Below are positions 8,839-16,723 of a stretch of DNA of 64,000 nucleotides, in pieces. The notes under the pieces are model-generated. The model saw nothing but the letters and a program-made list of their open reading frames with translations. It searched no databases and was not told the origin of the DNA. The DNA is taken from contig NZ_LT904904.1 of NCBI RefSeq assembly GCF_900199725.1, positions 2,456,074 to 2,520,073 of the forward strand, in the 5' to 3' direction. The stretch comes from Cytobacillus massiliigabonensis. Lineage in GTDB: Bacteria; Bacillota; Bacilli; Bacillales; Cytobacillaceae. How positions within the stretch are numbered: the first letter of the stretch is position 1; every line of letters starts with the position of its first letter. A program made the translations under genes and the position numbers.

Positions 8839-9489
8839 GTGAAAGTGAGAAAAAATGAGATGACAAATGAGGAAATAACAAAGAGAATACTTATTCAATA
8901 TTTTGCAAGTACTAGTAAAAAACGTCCCTTTATTATTGCGATTGATGGGTTAAGCGGGGCGGGAAAAACAACTCTTGTACATAGGATTGACAGTGAATTA
9001 AGAAATAATGGCTGCAAGGTAGTTATTATACATATCGATGATCATATTGTCGAAAGAAATAAACGATATAATACAGGTTTTGAAGAATGGTATGAATATT
9101 ATTATCTTCAATGGGATGTGGATCTTATTTCAATCGATTTATTTATGAAACTGCATAATAACAAGAATGAACTTTTACTTCCATTTTATAATCATTCAGA
9201 GGATACATTAACATTAAAGAAAATCTATATACCGAATGACTCGATCATTCTTATTGAAGGCATCTTCCTCCTAAGGAAAGAATGGAGTAGTTTTTATGAC
9301 TACACAATTTTTCTAGATTGTCCACGTGATGTCAGATATGAAAGAGTGCTAAATCGGGATTCATATATTGGAGATTACCAAGAGAGGCTAAATAAGTATA
9401 AAAGAAGATATTGGCAAGGAGAGGGTTATTATCTAGAAAGAGAGAATCCAATTGGACTTGCGGATTTAGTAATAGACTTAATTGAATAA
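8839..9489 (+). CDS. P-loop kinase, uridine-kinase-like
   Basis: A 216-residue P-loop NTPase of the uridine/pantothenate kinase type. Walker A is DGLSGAGKTT (about residues 34-43), followed by the HIDDH segment typical of phosphoribulokinase/uridine kinase relatives. The Walker B-like strand is IILIEGIFLL, and an Arg-rich lid (RDVRYERVLNRD) comes later. It phosphorylates a small hydroxyl-bearing substrate by family analogy; which one is unknown. The start is uncertain: GTG 8839 gives the longest form, ATG 8860 is also plausible, and neither has a strong ribosome site. It lies directly behind the histidine-phosphatase gene. Confidence 0.78.
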   Translation: MKVRKNEMTNEEITKRILIQYFASTSKKRPFIIAIDGLSGAGKTTLVHRIDSELRNNGCKVVIIHIDDHIVERNKRYNTGFEEWYEYYYLQWDVDLISIDLFMKLHNNKNELLLPFYNHSEDTLTLKKIYIPNDSIILIEGIFLLRKEWSSFYDYTIFLDCPRDVRYERVLNRDSYIGDYQERLNKYKRRYWQGEGYYLERENPIGLADLVIDLIE

Positions 9490-9590
9490 AGAGAGGATGG
9501 AAAAACTGGAATATACAATGATTCATCTTACATCATTGAACTATGCGATTGTTATACCTACTCACTGATTTAAAAAGGAGTGTATCCATT

Positions 9591-10013
9591 ATGTATGAAT
9601 TAAAAACAAAGGAAACTGATAATAGTGTCATCGAATTTATTGAAGCAGTTGAAAGTCCAAAAAAACGTGAAGATGCCTACAAATTATTAGATATTTTTAC
9701 GGAAACTACTGGATTTGAAGCAAAGATGTGGGGACCAAGCATTATTGGATTTGGGACTTATCATTACAAATATGAATCCGGCCATGAAGGAGTTGCACCT
9801 CTTGTTGGGTTCTCACCAAGAAAAGCAAAAATTAGCCTGTACTTCGCACCTGGTGAAACAAAACGAGAACAATTATTAAAGAATTTCGGCAAGCATACAA
9901 CAGGAAAAGCATGTGTATACATTAATAAAATTGCAGATATTGATGTTAATGTATTAAAAGAATTGATTATTGAATCGGTAAAATTTTTGCAGGAGACTTA
10001 TCCGGAAAATTAA
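9591..10013 (+). CDS. DUF1801 domain protein (YdhG-like)
   Basis: A 140-residue protein recognised as DUF1801 by the conserved segments KMWGPSIIGFGTYHYKYESG and VGFSPRKAKISLYF, followed by the GKACVYINKI strand. The fold is small alpha/beta and the biochemical role is unknown. ATG 9591 follows AAAAAGGAG at the correct distance; the upstream in-frame ATG at 9543 has no such site. It stands as a single gene between the kinase and the peptidase E-like gene. Confidence 0.85.
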   Translation: MYELKTKETDNSVIEFIEAVESPKKREDAYKLLDIFTETTGFEAKMWGPSIIGFGTYHYKYESGHEGVAPLVGFSPRKAKISLYFAPGETKREQLLKNFGKHTTGKACVYINKIADIDVNVLKELIIESVKFLQETYPEN

Positions 10014-10081
10014 ATATTGTTACATAAAGAACAGTTTTATTCCCAATAGGCTCTCAAAATTGCATTACAAAGGGTGATTAA

Positions 10082-10753
10082 ATGAACACGCATTTATTTC
10101 TATTTGGCGGTAGCCCGCCATTTACAAATAAAATGGCAAAATTATTTATAGAAAAGTTAAAAGATAAAACTGGTCCCCTCTCTATTCTTTTTGTAGATAG
10201 AGAGGGCTGGGAAGGATATATGCCCAAATACACAAGTGCAATGGAGGAGTATAGTATTAATAATTTTTATTTGCTTCCTCTCCCCACAACACCGGTCGAA
10301 CAGGTTATTCAAGCTATTCAAATGAGTTCAGGCATTATCATTGGGGGTGGTGACACGAATTTATATGCTGATTATCTCGTTGACACTCCTATTTCCAATA
10401 TCATTAAGGACTGCTTCCTTTCAGGTGTGCCTGTTGCTGGGTTTTCAGCAGGAGCTTTAATCAGTTCTAACCATTGTGTTATTTCACCAAAGGATAATCC
10501 GCAGAAAGAATTTCAACATAGAAAAGGGCTTGGATTAATTACAGACCATTTACTTGCTGTTCACTTTACTGAATGGAACGATGAGAACCATTTAAGAAAT
10601 GCAGTAAATTACATACACGCTTCCTCAAATTATGGGATTGACGAGAAAACGGGAGCGTATTTTCTTAATGGCCATCTTGCAGCCACTGAAGGGAAAGGCG
10701 TTTATTCCATTGAAAATAATGTATTAGTAAAAATAAGCAAAAATAGCTTTTGA
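10082..10753 (+). CDS. Peptidase E-like (S51) protein
   Basis: A 223-residue class I glutamine-amidotransferase-like protein of peptidase family S51. The nucleophile elbow is AGFSAGALIS with Ser near residue 122, after a glycine-rich strand GIIIGGGDTNLY; a His is available in VHFTEWN near 160. Relatives are aspartyl dipeptidase and cyanophycinase; no cyanophycin synthetase is visible here. The gene begins at ATG 10082 behind AAGGGTG and ends 21 bases before an MFS gene, so the two may form an operon. Confidence 0.82.
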   Translation: MNTHLFLFGGSPPFTNKMAKLFIEKLKDKTGPLSILFVDREGWEGYMPKYTSAMEEYSINNFYLLPLPTTPVEQVIQAIQMSSGIIIGGGDTNLYADYLVDTPISNIIKDCFLSGVPVAGFSAGALISSNHCVISPKDNPQKEFQHRKGLGLITDHLLAVHFTEWNDENHLRNAVNYIHASSNYGIDEKTGAYFLNGHLAATEGKGVYSIENNVLVKISKNSF

Positions 10754-10774
10754 ATTTTGAAATTAGGTGAATAA

Positions 10775-11995
10775 ATGAGGGCTGCGAAAAACCCACTACT
10801 TTTAATAGCTGGAATAGGTATTTCACATTTAGGCAACTGGATTTATTTAATTGCTCTAAATCTATCAATTTTGAACTTAACAGGTTCAGCAGCTGCAGTG
10901 GCAGGGCTTTACATAATTAGACCAATTGCTGTATTAATCACAAATACTTGGTCAGGTAGTATTATTGACCGTGTAAATAAAAGATCATTAATGATAATGG
11001 TTGATGTTATTCGAGGGATCTTTGTACTTTGTATTCCATTTCTAGGCTCGCTTTGGACTATCTATGCACTACTCCTATTGATTAATATTACTGGCTCTTT
11101 TTTTGGTCCAAGTTCATCTGTTTATATTACGAAACTTGTTCCTGCAGAAAATAGAAAAAGATTCAATTCATTGATGAGCATGATCAGCTCAGGGGCATTT
11201 CTTGTTGGTCCTGCACTTTCTGGATTCCTAATCATGCTTGTAGGAACAAATCTTTGTATCTTTATCAATGCAATTACATTTTTTATTTGTGCATTTTTTA
11301 TTTATCTTTTACCGAATGTAGATGAGAAAGTAGAAAATGAAAGAGAACAGATTAATTGGCAAACACTCATTCAGGATTGGTTAGTAATCCGAGATTTCGC
11401 CAAATCAGCAAAATACTTTATTACCGTTTACATATTATTTCAGAGCGCGATGTTAGTGGGGTTTGCCCTTGATTCACAGGAGGCAACATTCATTAAACAG
11501 CATTTACAATTATCTGATCAGGATTATGGATGGATAGTGAGTATTACTGGTCTTGGAGCATTGACTGGTGGGGCTGTCGCTGCTTTTGCATCAAAAAAGA
11601 TACAGTTACGCTTATATTTAGGTGTAGGGATGCTTTTGACAGCAGTAGGCTATGTATTTTTTTATGCTTCCTTTAATTTCATATCGGCAACATTAGCATT
11701 TATATTTTTAGGCTTTTTCATGGCATTTGCTAATACAGGCTATCAAACATTTTTCCAAAACAATGTGCCTGTCGAAATGATGGGCAGATTTGGAAGCATA
11801 GCAGAAATGGTGCAAGGCATCATTCAAATTGGATTGACATTGCTGCTCGGGTTAACTGCTGATTGGTTTTCATTACAAGCAGTATGCATTATTTTCTCCA
11901 TCGTTAGTACAGTAATCGCTGGAATACTCTTAGGATCGGTCATGATTCCAGCTAAATCGATGTATTTCGAGGAGAATGTTAAAGTACCTTTGTAA
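10775..11995 (+). CDS. MFS transporter, probable drug exporter
   Basis: A 406-residue protein of about 12 hydrophobic helices of the MFS-3/MdtH-MacAB-MefE type. The loop between helices 2 and 3 carries WSGSIIDRVNKRSLMIMVD, which matches the GxxxDRxxRR-type A motif, and the second half has a matching GALTGGAVAAFASKK segment. The closest broad group contains macrolide-efflux (MefA-like) and uncharacterised exporters in Bacilli. ATG 10775 follows AGGTGA. It is followed by a perfect inverted repeat and then a leader-controlled GNAT gene, so the neighbourhood looks like antibiotic or metabolite defence (inference). Confidence 0.85.
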   Translation: MRAAKNPLLLIAGIGISHLGNWIYLIALNLSILNLTGSAAAVAGLYIIRPIAVLITNTWSGSIIDRVNKRSLMIMVDVIRGIFVLCIPFLGSLWTIYALLLLINITGSFFGPSSSVYITKLVPAENRKRFNSLMSMISSGAFLVGPALSGFLIMLVGTNLCIFINAITFFICAFFIYLLPNVDEKVENEREQINWQTLIQDWLVIRDFAKSAKYFITVYILFQSAMLVGFALDSQEATFIKQHLQLSDQDYGWIVSITGLGALTGGAVAAFASKKIQLRLYLGVGMLLTAVGYVFFYASFNFISATLAFIFLGFFMAFANTGYQTFFQNNVPVEMMGRFGSIAEMVQGIIQIGLTLLLGLTADWFSLQAVCIIFSIVSTVIAGILLGSVMIPAKSMYFEENVKVPL

Positions 11996-12030
11996 AATGT
12001 ATAGGAAAATAATGTTACTTATGATAAAAT

Positions 12031-12077
12031 TCAATAGTTCTGAAATATTAATGTATATTAAATTTCAGAACTATTGA
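12031..12077. repeat. Perfect 16-bp inverted repeat
   Basis: Bases 12031-12046 and 12062-12077 are exact reverse complements with a 15-base AT-rich centre. No T run follows on the plus strand, so it is not a standard terminator. It lies between the MFS gene and the leader peptide and could be an operator or an mRNA-end stabilising hairpin. Confidence 0.85.
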
Positions 12078-12097
12078 TAGAAAGGGGGCGTTCATTT

Positions 12098-12154
12098 ATG
12101 AAAAATAAAATGCTTGCTATTAATACGTATAAGATGGGGAAACTGCCTAGTTAA
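12098..12154 (+). CDS. Putative regulatory leader peptide, 18 residues
   Basis: A short ORF reading MKNKMLAINTYKMGKLPS. It has a very strong ribosome site (AAAGGGGG, nine bases upstream) and lies 42 bases before the GNAT gene. Its codons 13-15 (ATG GGG AAA) contain a sequence that can pair with the segment that otherwise masks the GNAT ribosome site. Position, size and strong initiation signal match the uORFs of translation-attenuated resistance genes. There is no homology evidence. Confidence 0.65.
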   Translation: MKNKMLAINTYKMGKLPS

Positions 12155-12191
12155 TGTAACTTTGCCTTTCCCCGATATTAGAGAGGGGAAA
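12136..12191 (+). promoter_or_regulatory. Candidate translational attenuator for the GNAT gene
   Basis: Three seven-base elements alternate: GGGGAAA (12136-12142, inside the leader ORF), TTTCCCC (12167-12173) and GGGGAAA (12185-12191). The third overlaps the Shine-Dalgarno of the ATG at 12197. Pairing 2:3 would hide the ribosome site; pairing 1:2 would free it. A ribosome finishing the leader would cover element 1 and favour the closed form. A ribosome held early in the leader would leave 1 free and favour the open form. The pairings are seen in sequence; the switch is inference. Confidence 0.6.
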
Positions 12192-12196
12192 ATATA

Positions 12197-12652
12197 ATGA
12201 AAACGGATAATATTAAACTTATAGAGTTAAATTCGGATAATTGGTATGAATGCTGCCAATTAGAGGTTTCTGAAAATCAGAAGGCATTTTTTGAGCCGAA
12301 TGCAATATCTATTGCACAATCTAAATTTGAACCAACATTAAAACCATACGCAATTTATTTAGAAGATAAGGTGGTAGGCTTTCTCATGTACAATACTGTA
12401 CTTGAAGAGCTTAAAGGCTATTGGGTATACAGAATTATGGTAGATAAAAATTACCAAGGCAAGGGAATTGGCAAAAAGGCAACTGAGTTAATGATTGCAG
12501 AAATGACTAAATTGCCAAATGCCCAGAAAATTATTGTAGGTTATCATCCGGATAATTTTGGAGCGCATCATTTATATTTAAGTTTAGGTTTTGTAGACAA
12601 TGGCGACCGTTTTGGAAAGGAAATGGCGGTTGTGAAGTATATTACTAAGTAA
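12197..12652 (+). CDS. GNAT acetyltransferase, BltD/spermidine-acetyltransferase-like
   Basis: A 151-residue GNAT enzyme with acetyl-CoA loop NYQGKGIGKKATELMI (about residues 86-101), the strand YRIMVDK before it, and the late motif HHLYLSLGFVDNG. Overall it resembles the BltD/PaiA polyamine acetyltransferase group of Bacilli, which acetylate spermine/spermidine, but antibiotic-modifying GNATs share the same plan. ATG 12197 follows AGAGGGG by eight bases; that ribosome site can be masked by the hairpin described at 12136-12191. Drug-type leader control suggests, but does not prove, that an inhibitor of translation is involved in its induction. Confidence 0.82.
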   Translation: MKTDNIKLIELNSDNWYECCQLEVSENQKAFFEPNAISIAQSKFEPTLKPYAIYLEDKVVGFLMYNTVLEELKGYWVYRIMVDKNYQGKGIGKKATELMIAEMTKLPNAQKIIVGYHPDNFGAHHLYLSLGFVDNGDRFGKEMAVVKYITK

Positions 12653-12714
12653 ATTTATACAAGATAATAATAAATTTTACCTGGCTGACTTAAAGATCGA
12701 AAAAAACGATCTGT

Positions 12715-12855
12715 TTGAATCAGCTTTTGGTGCAGGTAGTGCTTTCAGTGAACAAACAAGCCTATGCACACATTATAAATAAATATAAAAACCAGGTCTA
12801 TGCCACAACTTTACGAATGACAAAAAATGCACAGGATGCACAAGATTTAGTAGTG
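12715..12855 (+). pseudogene. Fragment of an ECF sigma factor gene (region 2)
   Basis: The reading frame matches the start of a sigma-70 region 2: VNKQAYAHIINKYKNQVYA is followed by TTLRMTKNAQDAQDLV, after which the expected QEVFLK-type continuation is lost and unrelated residues run to a stop at 12909. The remaining domains are not found downstream in any frame. It is a truncated remnant with no good ribosome site. The stretch 12653-12956 holds nothing else recognisable. Confidence 0.7.
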
Positions 12856-12956
12856 ACAAAGACTGTTCCTTCTGATTTTTCATTTGCTATCTGTTACTCG
12901 CTATTATGATGCAAGAGATAAGTGGGAGATTCCATTGTATAAAAAAGAGTAAGGTA

Positions 12957-12997
12957 AAAGGAGCGAAACCCTATGTGGTTTCACTCCTTTGTTTTTA
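12957..12997 (+). terminator. Intrinsic terminator
   Basis: Arms AAAGGAG-GAAACC and GGTTTC-CTCCTTT form 13 pairs around one mismatch with a six-base loop, followed by GTTTTTA. It probably ended the now-degraded sigma gene or the upstream GNAT transcript. Confidence 0.8.
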
Positions 12998-13041
12998 TCG
13001 ATGTAGAATGCTCCCTCACACTTACGGTAGCCATAACAAAG

Positions 13042-13072
13042 TAGGGATACCGCCAAATTGACGGTATCCCTA
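13042..13072. repeat. Perfect 11-bp hairpin, not terminator-like
   Basis: TAGGGATACCG (13042-13052) and CGGTATCCCTA (13062-13072) are exact complements around a nine-base loop. The following bases are A-rich, not T-rich, on the plus strand, and no T run follows on the minus strand. It might be the foot of a lost mobile element or a structured RNA end. Apart from this hairpin, 12998-13167 shows nothing recognisable. Confidence 0.75.
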
Positions 13073-13167
13073 AAAAACATATAAAGAACACCGATGAATC
13101 GGTAATCATAGAATTTAAGAAAATACATTGAAAAAGGTGAGTCCTTGTGATAAATTTATATAGATAT

Positions 13168-13228
13168 GTATCGTTTATCTAATTTTAAATATATTATCCC
13201 TATATTAATTATACGATGTAAACGATAC
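13168..13228. promoter_or_regulatory. Inverted repeat in the helD promoter region
   Basis: GTATCGTTTA (13168-13177) and TAAACGATAC (13219-13228) are exact complements 41 bases apart in very AT-rich DNA just upstream of helD. Two half-sites that far apart could bind a dimeric repressor pair. I do not find a confident -35/-10 between them. Confidence 0.5.
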
Positions 13229-13271
13229 GTTAGTCAACCTTTTTTATAAATTTTTTTAAGGAGTGTTTGCT

Positions 13272-15608
13272 ATGAATTTGGAATTTCAGCAGGAGCAAAA
13301 ACGAGTGGACAGTGTAATGAAGATAATTACACAGGAAATCAGCAGATTGGAAGAAGAAACCTCCAGGCGCAGAAATGAAGTGGTTCATATCCGCAAGCAC
13401 TTTTGGGATGAAATCAAGGTGAATACGGATACCTTTGATGATTATCTTGAGACCATTATCGGCTTGAGGCAGGAGGCACAGGCTTTGTCAGTAAACCAAA
13501 GTGTCCATAGGCATGCATCCAAACGGTTATCTACGTTACGGCGAATGCATGAGATTCCTTACTTTGGGCGCATTGATTATATTGAAGAAGGTACTTCAGC
13601 TGAAGAACAAATCTATATTGGGATCTCATCGCTTAGTGATCCTAGGGGAGAAGAATTCCTTATTTACGATTGGAGGGCTCCGATCTCAAGTGTCTACTAT
13701 GATTACCAGCCCGGTCCGGCTAAATATGCAACACCAGGAGGAACAATCCAAGGGATTTTGGAGAAAAAGTGGCAATATCTTATCCGCAGCGGCATTCTTA
13801 AGTCTATGTTCGATACGAGTCTCACCATTGGAGATGAGATATTACAGCAGGTTCTTGGTAAAGGAACGGACAAAAAGATGCACAATATAGTAGCGACCAT
13901 TCAACAGGAACAAAACAGGATCATCCGCCATGATCAAGGTATGCTACTCATTGTTCATGGTGCAGCTGGCAGTGGCAAAACATCAGCCGCTATGCAGCGA
14001 ATTGCTTATTTGCTTTACAAATATCGAGATCGTCTAAATGCAGATCAAATCATTCTTTTTTCGCCTAATTCCATGTTTAATAGTTATGTATCGAATGTGC
14101 TGCCAGAACTTGGCGAAGAGAATATGCAACAAGTTACATTTCAGGAATATCTGGATCACCGATTAAGTAAAGAGTTTCAAGTTGAAAATCCTTTTGAGCA
14201 ATTGGAATATGTTTTAACAGGAGAAAATACTTCTTCATACATGTCAAGGGTTGCTAGCATCCGATTCAAAGCATCTGCCAGTTTTTTTGAAACAATCCAA
14301 ACATACAGGCAGTCGCTAGAAATATCAGGAATGCTATTTAAGGACATTCGATTTAGAGGGAAACCAATCGTTACTGCACAGCAAATTGCGGACAGATTTT
14401 ATAGCAATGACATTTCACTCCGCTTTCACAATAGGCTGGAAAAATTGAAAGAGTGGCTTATTAAGAAAATAAAAGATGCACAAAAATTAGAAAGAACAAA
14501 GCCATGGGTTCAAGAGGCAATAGAGTTGCTTAGCAACGAAGAATACTATAATGCACGTGCTTTCTTAGCTAAAAAAAGCGGGTTTAAAGGCGAAACGATC
14601 TCAGACTATGAAGTTGAGACAAAAGCACTTGCCAAATTAATTGTTCACAAGAAAATGAAGCCTTTGCAAAAACAAATCCGAGCGTTTCAATTCGTGGATA
14701 TAAACGGGATGTATAAGCAGCTATTTACTGATCCATTAAAGATCAAAGATTGGATAGACGGGGAGACACCAGTAGATTGGGCGGATATTTGTCAAATGAC
14801 GTTAGAAATGCTAGATGAAGGTAAACTTTTTTATGAGGATGCTACCCCATTTTTACTTTTGAAAGAGATGATACTAGGATTTCAGACGAATAGCTCAATT
14901 AAACATCTCGTTGTTGATGAGGCGCAGGATTATTCCCCGTTTCAATTTGAGTTTTTGAGGCGTTTATTTCCTGCGGCAAGAATGACAGTACTCGGCGACT
15001 TTAATCAGGCGATATTCGCTCATGCCAGTGAAATGGTTGATTTTAACAATCTTACAAGTCTCTATGGTCCAGATGAAACAGACGTGATCAATATGGAACG
15101 CAGCTACCGATCCACAAAACCAATCATCGAATTTACACGAAAACTCATTCCGAACGGTGATAGAATTATCCCTTTTGAACGTGACGGTGAGCGACCAGTG
15201 CTGAAACAAGTGGCTGATTATGCAGAGCTGCACAGCACCATTGTCACAAAAATCAGTGACTTGAAAGGTTTAGGGTTAAATAGTATTGCAGTCATATGCA
15301 AATCTGCCAAGGAAAGTAATCGCGCATTTGAAGCTTTATCCTGCATCGATGATATTAAACTCTTGAAGAGTAACTCGATTGAATACGAACAAGGAGTCGT
15401 TGTTGTTCCTTCCTATTTATCCAAGGGCATCGAATTCGATGCTGTCATCATTTATGATGCATCTGAGGATGTATACGGTGATGAGAGCTTGCGCAGAGTT
15501 TTCTATACCGTCTGCACGAGAGCTATGCATTATTTGCAGCTTTACAGTGTAGGTGAACCGAGCCCATTTTTAAGAAATGTGTTGCAGGAAGGGTTCATTC
15601 AGGTATAA
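13272..15608 (+). CDS. helD: RNA polymerase recycling motor HelD
   Basis: A 778-residue UvrD-like superfamily 1 ATPase matching the length (774) and layout of B. subtilis HelD. HelD enters RNA polymerase channels, releases nucleic acid from stalled complexes and helps recycle core enzyme. The N-terminus is a charged coiled coil (about 1-70) that reaches into the secondary channel. The split 1A domain follows with Walker A GAAGSGKT (about 230-237). The Walker B is VDEAQDYSPFQ (about 548), and the C-terminal motifs include SKGIEFDAVIIYD. ATG 13272 lies eight bases after AAGGAG. Relatives in other bacteria protect against rifamycins; that role is not shown here. Confidence 0.92.
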   Translation: MNLEFQQEQKRVDSVMKIITQEISRLEEETSRRRNEVVHIRKHFWDEIKVNTDTFDDYLETIIGLRQEAQALSVNQSVHRHASKRLSTLRRMHEIPYFGRIDYIEEGTSAEEQIYIGISSLSDPRGEEFLIYDWRAPISSVYYDYQPGPAKYATPGGTIQGILEKKWQYLIRSGILKSMFDTSLTIGDEILQQVLGKGTDKKMHNIVATIQQEQNRIIRHDQGMLLIVHGAAGSGKTSAAMQRIAYLLYKYRDRLNADQIILFSPNSMFNSYVSNVLPELGEENMQQVTFQEYLDHRLSKEFQVENPFEQLEYVLTGENTSSYMSRVASIRFKASASFFETIQTYRQSLEISGMLFKDIRFRGKPIVTAQQIADRFYSNDISLRFHNRLEKLKEWLIKKIKDAQKLERTKPWVQEAIELLSNEEYYNARAFLAKKSGFKGETISDYEVETKALAKLIVHKKMKPLQKQIRAFQFVDINGMYKQLFTDPLKIKDWIDGETPVDWADICQMTLEMLDEGKLFYEDATPFLLLKEMILGFQTNSSIKHLVVDEAQDYSPFQFEFLRRLFPAARMTVLGDFNQAIFAHASEMVDFNNLTSLYGPDETDVINMERSYRSTKPIIEFTRKLIPNGDRIIPFERDGERPVLKQVADYAELHSTIVTKISDLKGLGLNSIAVICKSAKESNRAFEALSCIDDIKLLKSNSIEYEQGVVVVPSYLSKGIEFDAVIIYDASEDVYGDESLRRVFYTVCTRAMHYLQLYSVGEPSPFLRNVLQEGFIQV

Positions 15609-15678
15609 CTCTTATATTATAAAGTTCCTTATCAAAATGAAATAATGTATAACTTCACTTAATTTCTAGAAGTATGTT

Positions 15679-15725
15679 AAAAGTCCAACTTCTCAATTTC
15701 TAAGATGAAAAGTTGGACTTTTTTA
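15679..15725 (+). terminator. Intrinsic terminator after helD
   Basis: Thirteen pairs between AAAAGTCCAACTT (15679-15691) and AAGTTGGACTTTT (15710-15722), followed by T residues. Confidence 0.9.
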
Positions 15726-15782
15726 TATAAATGTATCTGTTTTTAATTCATTGTTGATTTTCGTGTAGATACGAGAATTAAT

Positions 15783-15975
15783 AGGCAGAGAATTTCCGGC
15801 TAATGTTTAAAAAGGAAGCTGAAGAAGCTGATATAAGCGGAGATATTCCGATTAACTGTTCTAAATAAGTTAAAATCCAACGATATGGATACTATAAACG
15901 GAAAAACTCCCCTTATTTTTAAAGAAATATCGGTATTTCCTAATTTAAACGGAAATTCTCCGTTTATTTTTTAAT
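15783..15975. repeat. Degenerate dispersed repeat array, about 51-60 bp period
   Basis: Four related segments of the type TAAACGGAxATxCTCCGxTTA occur near 15783, 15834, 15894 and 15946. The last is a perfect palindrome (TAAACGGA-AATTC-TCCGTTTA, 15946-15966) followed by seven T, which could itself terminate transcription. The array is broken by stops. Spacing of the outer copies, 51-52 bases, resembles the 51-bp array at the start of the window. No gene is seen in 15726-16087. Confidence 0.6.
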
Positions 15976-16087
15976 ACAGTAAAATCAATATTCAGTTATA
16001 ACTAAGAATCATAGTTGAGTTAATATTCAATGAACTATAAAATAATATTTATACTGAATTGGAAAAAATATTTAGGATGTGGAAATA

Positions 16088-16714
16088 TTGGAAAATGAAA
16101 TGCTGAAAATATTTGACCAACATCGGAATCAAATTGGAGTTGCTTCTAGAGAAGAAGTTCATCGGGTAGGTTATTGGCATGAAGCCTTCCATTGTTGGTT
16201 TTTTAGCAGAGAAGGGGATGCGTGTTATATTTACCTTCAAATTCGGAGCAAAATGAAAAAAGATTATCCGAATCTAATTGATATCACAGCTGCAGGGCAT
16301 CTCTTAGCACATGAAACTGTTGACGATGGGATAAGAGAGATAAAAGAAGAGATTGGGATTGATGTTTCCTTCAATGAATTAATTTCAGCAGGTATTTTTA
16401 AATATTCTGTTGTAAAAGGAGAATTTATCGATAATGAGCTGGCTCATATCTATCTATATGAAACGAATCATTCCCTTCATGATTTTATATTGCAGAGAGA
16501 AGAAGTATCAGGGATTGTTAAGGTGAAATGGAGAGAATTCTATGATTTATGGATAGGCAAAATAGATGAAGTCAACATTCAAGGGTTTGAAGTAAATAAG
16601 GAAGGGCAAAGAGCTTTAATTAGCCGATTTGCAAGTAGAAATCATTTTGTTCCACATGATACTTCTTATTATGAGCATGTTATTCAATCGATACAAAAAA
16701 TTAATGAAGATTAG
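16088..16714 (+). CDS. NUDIX hydrolase, isopentenyl-isomerase-like branch
   Basis: About 208 residues. It opens with the FDQHRNQIGVASREEVHRVGYWH pattern typical of the IPP-isomerase-like NUDIX group (quoted in parts: FDQHRNQIG, then REEVHRVGYWH). The NUDIX box is GHLLAHET...REIKEEIGI with a spacer one residue shorter than the textbook motif, as in that branch. It probably hydrolyses a nucleoside diphosphate-linked compound; the true substrate is unknown. The start could be GTG 16079 or TTG 16088; I prefer TTG because AGGA lies ten bases upstream of it. It is followed nine bases later by a small exporter gene. Confidence 0.82.
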   Translation: MENEMLKIFDQHRNQIGVASREEVHRVGYWHEAFHCWFFSREGDACYIYLQIRSKMKKDYPNLIDITAAGHLLAHETVDDGIREIKEEIGIDVSFNELISAGIFKYSVVKGEFIDNELAHIYLYETNHSLHDFILQREEVSGIVKVKWREFYDLWIGKIDEVNIQGFEVNKEGQRALISRFASRNHFVPHDTSYYEHVIQSIQKINED

Positions 16715-16723
16715 GGTGATCAT

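Noticed and set aside
10775-12652. Mobile resistance cassette (MFS plus GNAT)
   Set aside because: No transposase, integrase, terminal repeat or composition break surrounds the two genes.
13042-13072. Hairpin as a terminator
   Set aside because: No T run follows the stem on either strand.
12904-13128. 74-codon minus-strand ORF between the GNAT and helD genes
   Set aside because: It runs through two perfect hairpins, lacks a ribosome site and has no recognisable protein features.
13501-13890. 129-codon ORF inside helD
   Set aside because: It overlaps the conserved helD reading frame completely and has no ribosome site.
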